From Pseudomonas sp. (GTDB taxonomy: Bacteria; Pseudomonadota; Gammaproteobacteria; Pseudomonadales; Pseudomonadaceae), in assembly GCF_030684895.1 (NCBI RefSeq), contig NZ_JAUXXP010000043.1, forward strand, positions 1-49,522: a stretch of DNA of 49,522 bases, given 5' to 3'. The notes under the pieces are model-generated. The model saw only the letters and a program-made list of their open reading frames with translations, was not told the origin of the DNA and did no database searches. A program made the position numbers and the translations under genes. How positions within the stretch are numbered: position 1 is the first letter of the stretch; each line of letters opens with the position of its first letter. Positions 9,586-17,500 of the stretch are shown here, in pieces.

Positions 9586-9724
9586 CAGGCCGTCGAAAAA
9601 CTACCTGCCTTGGCAATACGGCGTTAAAAACAGGCTCGGAATGCTCATGTACAAAAGTACACTCCGCTTCCTCGCCTGTTTTCGCCTTGTCTTGCCTGCC
9701 TCGCCTACGTTTTTCAACGGCCTG
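9586..9724 (-). repeat. 139-bp structured inverted-repeat element (copy A)
   Basis: Terminal inverted repeats CAGGCCGTCGAAAAAC and GTTTTTCAACGGCCTG differ at one position of 16. Inside are nested stems: AAAACAGGC (9627-9635) with GCCTGTTTT (9674-9682), and TGTAC (9648-9652) with GTACA (9657-9661) round an AAAA loop. Read on the minus strand it shares a core with the element at 39641-39778. It fills much of the 338-base gap between the aminotransferase gene and dksA and codes for nothing recognisable. A small non-autonomous mobile element is the likely explanation. Confidence 0.75.
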
Positions 9725-9813
9725 CAGCAGCATACCCGGCGCAACCACGACAACCGGGAGTGGCGCAGGCCGAGTTGTTCTGGTAAGTTCGCCCGCTTGC
9801 AGCCGCAGGGCCA

Positions 9814-9832
9814 GTTCTACTCGACGTAGAAC
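9814..9832 (+). promoter_or_regulatory. Hairpin in the dksA leader
   Basis: GTTCTAC (9814-9820) and GTAGAAC (9826-9832) form a perfect 7-bp stem with a 5-base loop, about 55 bases before the dksA start. No T run follows, so it is not a classic terminator. A role in mRNA stability or control is only a guess. Confidence 0.35.
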
Positions 9833-9886
9833 GGGCAAGGGACACCGTCCTGCGCAGTGGATTAGAAGAGTGAGAGGCGGTCATCC

Positions 9887-10330
9887 ATGCCCACCAAAGC
9901 AAAAGCAAAAAGCAGCCAACTGACTCGTGGTTTCGAGCCCTATAAAGAAACAAAGGGTGAGGAATACATGGGTGAGCCGATGCGCGCCCACTTCACCGGC
10001 ATCCTCAATAAGTGGAAGCTGGAATTGATGCAGGAAGTTGATCGTACTGTGCACCATATGCAGGACGAAGCAGCCAACTTCCCCGATCCAGCGGATCGCG
10101 CCAGCCAGGAAGAAGAATTCAGCCTGGAACTGCGTGCCCGTGATCGTGAGCGCAAGCTGATCAAGAAGATCGACGAAACCCTGCAACTGATCGAAGACAA
10201 CGATTACGGCTGGTGCGATTCCTGCGGCGTCGAAATCGGCATCCGCCGTCTCGAAGCACGCCCCACCGCCACCCTTTGCATCGATTGCAAAACCCTGGCG
10301 GAAATCAAAGAAAAACAGATCGGTTCCTGA
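9887..10330 (+). CDS. dksA: RNA polymerase-binding transcription factor DksA
   Basis: DksA enters the secondary channel of RNA polymerase and, with ppGpp, represses rRNA promoters and activates amino-acid promoters. The 147-residue product has a coiled-coil region with [21 protein letters not shown] (about 53-73; the DPxDRAS tip is characteristic) and a C-terminal zinc finger, CDSCG (from about residue 109) and CIDCK (from about 130), with all four cysteines present. The zinc-finger form is therefore the regular DksA rather than the cysteine-poor DksA2. The ATG follows AGAGG. A UUCG-loop terminator comes directly after, and gluQ follows as in other pseudomonads. Confidence 0.97.
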   Translation: MPTKAKAKSSQLTRGFEPYKETKGEEYMGEPMRAHFTGILNKWKLELMQEVDRTVHHMQDEAANFPDPADRASQEEEFSLELRARDRERKLIKKIDETLQLIEDNDYGWCDSCGVEIGIRRLEARPTATLCIDCKTLAEIKEKQIGS

Positions 10331-10337
10331 TCTGACC

Positions 10338-10361
10338 CAGAGGGTGCTTCGGCACCCTCTG
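10338..10361 (+). terminator. Terminator of dksA with UUCG loop
   Basis: CAGAGGGTGC and GCACCCTCTG form a perfect 10-bp stem closed by a TTCG tetraloop, followed by TTGTTT. It lies eight bases after the dksA stop and before the gluQ start, so gluQ expression may depend on read-through or on its own promoter. Confidence 0.9.
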
Positions 10362-10388
10362 TTGTTTCTGTCCCTGTGTGTGCCAGAC

Positions 10389-11276
10389 ATGAACACACCC
10401 GCCTACATCGGCCGCTTCGCCCCCACCCCAAGCGGTTATCTGCACTTCGGCTCACTGGTCGCAGCTCTTGCGTCCTACCTTGACGCGCGCGCGGTAAACG
10501 GCCGCTGGTTGCTGCGCATGGAAGACCTCGACCCGCCCCGCGAAGTCGCCGGCGCTCAAGCGGGGATTCTCAGCACCCTGGAAAGCTACGGCTTCGAGTG
10601 GGATGGCGAACTGGTACGCCAGAGCGAACGCCACGCAGAATACGCCGCGCTGGTCGAACGCCTGCTCAGCCAGGGCCTGGCCTACGCCTGCACCTGCTCA
10701 CGCAAGCAACTGGAAGGCAGCCAGGGCATCTACCCCGGCACTTGCCGCAATGCCGGCCACGGTTTTGCCGATGCGGCGATTCGCCTGCGGGTCCCAGAGC
10801 TGACCTACCACTTTGTCGACCGGGTGCAAGGCGAGTACCGCCAGCACCTGGGCCGTGAGGTGGGTGACTTTGTGATTCGCCGCCGTGATGGCCTGTATGC
10901 CTACCAGTTGGCGGTAGTGCTCGACGATGCCTGGCAGGGCATCACCGATATAGTGCGCGGCGCCGACCTGCTCGACTCCACCCCGCGCCAGCTGTACCTG
11001 CAGGAGCTGCTAGGCTTACCGCAGCCGCGCTACCTGCATGTGCCGCTGATTATCCAGCCGGATGGCCACAAGCTGGGCAAATCCTACCGCTCACCACCGC
11101 TGCCGGCCGATCAAGCAACGCCATTGCTGATACGCGCTCTGCGCGCACTGGGCCAGCCGTTACCGGACGGCGCCCCCCATGGCCAGCCTGCCGAACTGCT
11201 GCGCTGGGCCAGCCAGCACTGGGATGCATCGCTTATTCCGCGCAGCCTGACCCTCGCCGAAGCGCAGCTGCGTTAA
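10389..11276 (+). CDS. gluQ: Glutamyl-Q tRNA(Asp) synthetase
   Basis: A truncated glutamyl-tRNA synthetase relative that lacks the anticodon-binding domain and attaches glutamate to queuosine in tRNA-Asp. The 295 residues show the HIGH-like FAPTPSGYLHFGSL (about 9-22), LRMEDLDPPRE, a zinc site made by CTCSRKQL and GTCRNAGH, GLYAYQLAVVLDDAWQGITDIVRGADLL, and the KMSKS-like KLGKS near residue 230. The ATG at 10389 gives the standard N-terminus; the longer frame would start inside the dksA terminator. In P. aeruginosa gluQ is followed by cbrA-cbrB, which are missing here. Confidence 0.95.
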   Translation: MNTPAYIGRFAPTPSGYLHFGSLVAALASYLDARAVNGRWLLRMEDLDPPREVAGAQAGILSTLESYGFEWDGELVRQSERHAEYAALVERLLSQGLAYACTCSRKQLEGSQGIYPGTCRNAGHGFADAAIRLRVPELTYHFVDRVQGEYRQHLGREVGDFVIRRRDGLYAYQLAVVLDDAWQGITDIVRGADLLDSTPRQLYLQELLGLPQPRYLHVPLIIQPDGHKLGKSYRSPPLPADQATPLLIRALRALGQPLPDGAPHGQPAELLRWASQHWDASLIPRSLTLAEAQLR

Positions 11277-11579
11277 ACGCAGGCCCATTTGCAGCTATGT
11301 CCGTTAGCGAACAGACGCCAGCCAGGGCCCTGCTGTAGGGTGGTGACAATGCTGCGACAGCATTCTTCCCGATGGTGCAGGTTTACCCCGCCATCGCGGT
11401 ACCCGGGTCTTGGGTGTTGACCGGTCACACCAGCGTCTGCGGCCAATATGCAAAATCAGCACGGCGAAGCAACAGGGCACGGCAATCGTGACTTCGTAGG
11501 TCCGCTGTCGCGGTTTCTCAGATGGGTCTCGCACCTCGACGCCCATCGCGCATGCCAATGATGGCTGGAACCGCGCCCT
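11277..11579. other. Gene-free gap before the glucan synthase gene
   Basis: About 300 bases with no reading frame that looks like a protein. The only structure noticed is a small palindrome, ATGCTG-CGA-CAGCAT, at 11349-11363. The promoter of the large downstream gene must lie here or be shared with gluQ; no convincing -35/-10 pair was recognised. Confidence 0.5.
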
Positions 11580-14500
11580 ATGACCTCAGTCTTCTCTGCT
11601 CTATTCAGCCGTGCAGCTGCACCCTCGCCATGGCTTGATCACGCCCCGGTACGCGAAGAACTGTTCGGCATCGAACGCCTCGAACAACACGCCTGCACCC
11701 TGGCCGCTGCCCAGCCGGTGAGCAGCAAGCCGCCCGCCGTGCTGTCCCTGCATCGCCGCCTGAATGACAACGCCAAGGTGCTGCTCGCAGCCTACCGCGC
11801 CAGTGCTGCGGAGCTGGCCAATGGTCGCGGCGTGGTGCCAGCGGCCGAATGGCTGCTGGATAACTACCACCTGGTCGAAGAGCAGATTCGCGAGATCCGC
11901 GATGACCTGCCGCCCGGCTATTACCGCCAGCTGCCGAAACTGGCCAGCGGCCCCTTTGCCGGTTACCCACGGGTATTGGGCATGGCCTGGGCGTTTATCG
12001 CCCACACCGACAGCCACTTCGACCCGGACATCCTGCAGCGCTTTCTCGTCGCCTATCAGCAGGTGCAGCCGCTGACCATCGGCGAGCTGTGGGCGGTGGC
12101 CATCACCTTGCGCATCGTGCTGATCGAGAACCTGCGTCGCCTGGCTGACCAGATGACCGCAGGGCGCAGCGCGCGGGCCGACGCCGATGCCCTGGCCAGC
12201 CGTCTGCTGGGCAAAAGCGCCACGCACGCAGCACTCGACAAGGAGCTGCACGAACGCGCCCGCATACCGCTTAGCGAGCCGTTTGCCGCGCAACTGGCCA
12301 AGCGCCTGCGTGACCATGATCCGCTCACCACGCCAGCGCTGGGCTGGCTGGAAGAGCGCCTCGGCGCGCAGGGCAGCAGCATCGATGAAGTGGTGCAGCA
12401 CGCGCAGCAGCGCCAGGGCGCGTCCAACCTCACGGTGCGCAATATCATCAACAGCATGCGCCTGATTTCCTCCATCGACTGGGCGCAGCTGTTCGAGAAC
12501 GTCAGCCTGGTGGATGCCCGCCTGGGCGCACGCAGCGACTTTGCCGCGATGGACTTTGCCACCCGCAACCAGTACCGCAGCGCCATTGAGCAATTGGCCC
12601 GTGGCAGCGCCTGCAGTGAACTGGAGGTTGCCGAACAGGCCCTGCAGGCCAGCCAACTGGCCGGCGAGGCCGAGCTTGCCGACCCACGCACCAGCGACCC
12701 CGGCTACCACCTGATCGCCGAAGGCCGCCTGGCGCTGGAGCAGCGCATCAATTTTCGCCCGCCGCTGCGTCTGCGCATCAGCCGTGGGCATATGCACCTC
12801 GGCATGCCCGGCTACGTCGGCGCCATCGTCGGCCTGGCCAGCCTGCTGCTGGGTTTGGCGTTGTACAGCCTGGCCGGCCAGGGCGTCACCGCTGGCTGGC
12901 TGCTGGCGCTGGGTGTGCTGGGCTTTCTGCCCGCGACTGAGGTGGCCACCGCGCTGGTCAACCGCGCGGTCAGTAACAGCTTCGGCGCCATGGGCCTGCC
13001 GGGTCTGGAGCTTAGCGAAGGGGTGCCCAGCAACCTGCGCACGCTGATTGCCGTGCCGACCCTGCTCGGCAGCAAGGCCGATCTGCTGGAGCAGATCGAG
13101 CGCCTGGAAGTGCATCACCTGGCTGGGCATGGCGGCGATCTGACCTTCGCCCTGCTCACCGATGGCCTGGATGCCCAGCAGGAGTACCTGGCCAGCGACG
13201 CCGCCCTGCTGCAATTGGCCAGCGCCGCCATCGACCAGCTCAACCAGCGTTACGGCCCCGGCATCGTCGGTAGTCGTTTCCTCCTGCTGCACCGGCGCCG
13301 GCAGTTCAACCCCAGTGAAAACGTCTGGATGGGCTGGGAGCGCAAGCGCGGCAAGCTGCATGAACTCAACCGCCTGCTGCGCGGCGCCGACGACACCAGC
13401 TTTACCGAGGTGCCTGGGCTAAGCCAGCGCATCCCCACAGATGTGCGCTATGTCATCACCCTGGATGCCGACACCCGTCTGCCGCGTGATGCGGCGCTGC
13501 GCCTGATCGGCAAGATGGCCCACCCGCTGAACCAGCCGCGCTTCAACACCGAGCTACAACGGGTAGTCGGCGGCTACGCGATTCTGCAGCCCCGGGTGAC
13601 CCCGTCGCTGCCCTTGCAGCGCGAAGGCTCGCTGTACCAGAAAGTCTTCTCCAGCCCCGGCGGTATGGACCCCTACGCCGCTGCTGTCTCCGATGTGTAC
13701 CAGGACCTGTTCGGCGAAGGCTCCTTTACCGGCAAGGGCATCTACGACATCGATGCCTTCGAGGCCGCCTTGGCCGGCCGGGTCGGGGAAAACAGCATGC
13801 TCAGCCATGACCTGTTCGAAGGGGTTTTCGCCCGCGCAGGCCTGGCCTCGGATGTGGAAGTGGTCGAGGAATTCCCCTCGCGCTACGACGTCGCCGGCAA
13901 GCGCCAGCACCGCTGGACCCGTGGCGACTGGCAGCTGCTGCCGTGGATTTTCGGCCCGCTACGCGGCAAACAGGCGCTGCCGAGCATCGGCCGCTGGAAG
14001 ATGCTCGACAACCTGCGCCGCTCCCTGCTGGCCCCGGCCACCCTGGCGGCGCTGGGGCTGAGCTGGCTGCTGCCGTTGCCGGCAGCGCTGAGCGCCAGCC
14101 TGCTACTGCTTGCCAGCCTGCTGATCCCGGCCGTGCTGCCGCTGTGCTTCGGCCTGCTGCCGGCACGCGCCGGCATTCGCTGGCGCAGCCACCTGGGTAA
14201 GCTGCGCGATGACCTGCTGCTGGCCCTGCTGCAAAGCGCGCTGAACCTGACATTTCTCGCCGACCAGAGCTGGCGCATGCTCGATGCGATCAGCCGCACC
14301 CTGACCCGCCTGCTGATCACCCGGCGCAACCTGCTGGAATGGACCACCGCAGCCCAGGCGGCGATCAGCCCGCGCCTGAAACTGCTGGGCTTCTACTGCG
14401 GCATGGCCGGCGGCACCACGCTCGGCCTGCTGCTATGCGTCCTGGCCGTGCTCTGGGCGCCGGCCATCTGGCCGCTGGTACTGCCCTTCGCCCTGCTCTG

Positions 14501-17500
14501 GCTCAGCGCGCCGGCAATTGCCATGCTGGTCAGCCGTTCGCCACGCGTGGCCAAACGCCTGCTGATCGACCCGACGCAAACCAGCGAACTGCGGCTGATT
14601 GCCCGGCGCACCTGGCGCTTCTTTGAAACCTTCGTCACGCCAGCCGACAACCAGCTGCCACCGGATAATTTCCAGGAAGACCCCAAGCCGGTTATCGCCC
14701 ACCGCACCTCGCCGACCAATATGGGCCTGTACCTGCTCTCCGCTATCGCCTCCCGCGATTTCGGCTGGGCCGGCACCCAGCGCACTCTCACCCGTCTGCA
14801 GGCCACGCTGACGGTCATGGCGCAGCTGCAGCGCCATCGCGGGCACTTCTTCAACTGGTACGACACCGAGGATTTACGCCCGCTGGCACCGGCCTATGTG
14901 TCGTCGGTGGACAGCGGCAATCTGGCGGGCCACCTACTGGTGGTCGCCAATGCCTGCGAGCAATGGCTGAAAGCCCCCGTGAGCGCGGACGCCCGCCAGG
15001 GCATCCACGACAACCTGCAACTGGCCCGCACCGCGCTGGCGGCCCAGCCAGCCACCGGTAGCGAACGCAGCCAACAGCTGCACGAATTACTGCAACAGAT
15101 CGAAGCGGGCCTGAATGGCGCGCAGCCGCTGCTTAGCCTGTTGCCAACCCTGCTGCGCCTGAGTGACAAAGCCGTGCTGCTGGCCAGCGGCATCGCCCCG
15201 CTCGACACGGACAACCAGGCTGGCGACCTGTTGTTCTGGCTGCAGGCCATCGCCCAGGCCCTGGGCGACCTGCAGCAGGATGTCGAGCTGACCGATAGCC
15301 AACGCACAACCCTGCACAACGAGCTGCGCAGCGTCGCCGAACAAGCACGCAACATGGCCCTGGGCATGGATTTCGCCTTCCTGCTGGAGCCGGAACGCAA
15401 GCTGCTGTCGATCGGCTTCTGCCTGGCCGACAACAGCCTGGACAGCAGCTGCTATGACCTGCTCGCCTCGGAGGCGCGCCTGGCCAGCCTGTTCGCCATC
15501 GCCAAGGGCGATGTCAGCACCCGTCACTGGTTCCGCCTGGGCCGCACGGCCACGCCACTGGGCAGCGGTTCGGCGCTGATTTCCTGGTCCGGCTCGATGT
15601 TTGAATACCTGATGCCGTCGCTGGTGATGCGCGCCCCGGCCGGCAGCCTGCTGGAGCAGACCAACCGCCTGGTGGTGGCGCGCCAGGCCGCCTATGGCGA
15701 AGCCCTGGGCATCCCCTGGGGGATTTCCGAATCGGCCTACAACGCCCGCGACATGGAGCAGACCTACCAGTATTCCAACTTCGGCGTACCGGGCCTGGGC
15801 CTCAAGCGCGGCTTGTCCGCCAACCGGGTGATTGCCCCTTATGCCACGGGCCTGGCGACCATGGTTGACCCACAAGGCGCCCTGGCCAACTATCGACGCC
15901 TGGCGCAGAAGGGCGCATTGGGCCGTTATGGCTTCTATGAAGCGCTGGACTTCACCCGCACGCGCCTGCCGGATGACCAGCCCTTCGCCATCGTGCGCAA
16001 CTTTATGGCCCACCATCAGGGCATGAGCATCGTCGCCATTGCCAATACCCTGCATGACGGCCAGATGCGTGCGCGCTTCCACCGCGAACCGATGATCCAG
16101 GCCTGCGAGCTGCTGTTGCAGGAACGCATGCCACGCAATGTCGCCGTCGCCCATCCGCGCGCCGAAGAGGTCAGCGCCTGCGCCACAGAAGCCGACTGCA
16201 CGCTGCACAACGAGCGCCGGCTGAACCACTTCAACGGCAATCCGCCGGTCACCCACCTGCTCAGCAACGGCCGTTACAGCGTGATGCTCACCGCCAGCGG
16301 TGCGGGTTACAGCCGCTGGCGCGACATCGCCATCACCCGTTGGCAGGAAGACAGCACCCGCGACCAGCACGGCTCATTCATCTTCCTCTGGGACACCCGC
16401 AACGGCACGCACTGGTCCCTGGGCGCGCAGCCGAGCAGCGGCAACCCCTATGACGAAGTGGTGTTCGCCGAGGACTACGCCAGCTACAGCCGCCACGACG
16501 GCAACCTCACCACCAGCCTGGAAGTGCTGGTCTCCGGCGAAGACGATGGTGAAGTGCGCCGTGTTTCGCTGACCAACAGCGGCCGCGTGGCGCGGGAAAT
16601 CGAACTGACCTCCTACGCCGAACTGGTGCTCGCCAGCGCCGCCAGCGACAACGCCCACCCGGCGTTCTCCAAGCTGTTTGTGGTCACCGAATACCTGCCC
16701 GCCTTCGCCGCGCTGATTGCCACACGGCGTCCGCGCAGCGCCAGCGAGCAGCCGTTGTGGGCCGCGCATTTTGCCGTGGTTGAAGGTGACGTGAGCGCCG
16801 AGCCGCAGTACGAATCCGACCGTGCGAAGTTTCTCGGACGCAGTTGCGCGCTACACGCCGCCGCGGTGATTCGCCAGGGCCAGCGCCTATCCAATAGCGT
16901 CGGCACTGTGCTCGACCCGATCTTCTCGCTGCGTCAGCGCCTGCTGATCGAGCCGGGGAAAATCGCCCGCGTGGCGTTCTGGACGATGGTGGCGCCGACC
17001 CGTGAGGCGCTGCTCGACCTGATCGACAAGCACCATGACCGCAGCGCCTTCGAGCGGGCGAAAACCCTGGCCTGGACCCAGGCCCAGGTGCAGCTGCGTC
17101 ACCTCGATATGCTCGCCGCCGAAGCCGCCGACTTTCAGCGCCTGGCCGCGCCGATTTTGTACGCCGACGCGCGCTTTCGCGCACCGGCCGCCAGCCTGCT
17201 GCGCGGCCTCGGTAGCCAGTCGGTGCTGTGGTCCCAGGGGATTTCCGGCGACCTGCCGATTGTCCTGCTGCGCATCAGCGACGCCGAAGACATCGCCCAG
17301 GTGCGGCAACTGCTGCGCGCCCACGAATACTGGCGGATGAAGCGCCTGGCGGTGGACCTGGTGATCGTCAACGAGCATGCCTCCTCCTACCTGCAGGACC
17401 TGCAGGTGGCCATTGAAACCGCCGTACGCAGCAGCCAGTCACGCCCACGCTTTGCCGCCGAACTGGCGCAGGGCTCGGTGTTCGTGCTGCGCGCTGATCT

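Noticed and set aside
11601..13361. A 586-codon open frame on the minus strand inside the glucan synthase gene
   Set aside because: It is glutamine- and alanine-rich as expected from the complement of GC-rich coding sequence, and the real gene covers the whole region.
15087..16370. A 427-codon open frame on the minus strand inside the glucan synthase gene
   Set aside because: Same reasoning: a shadow of the glycoamylase-domain part, with no recognisable motif.
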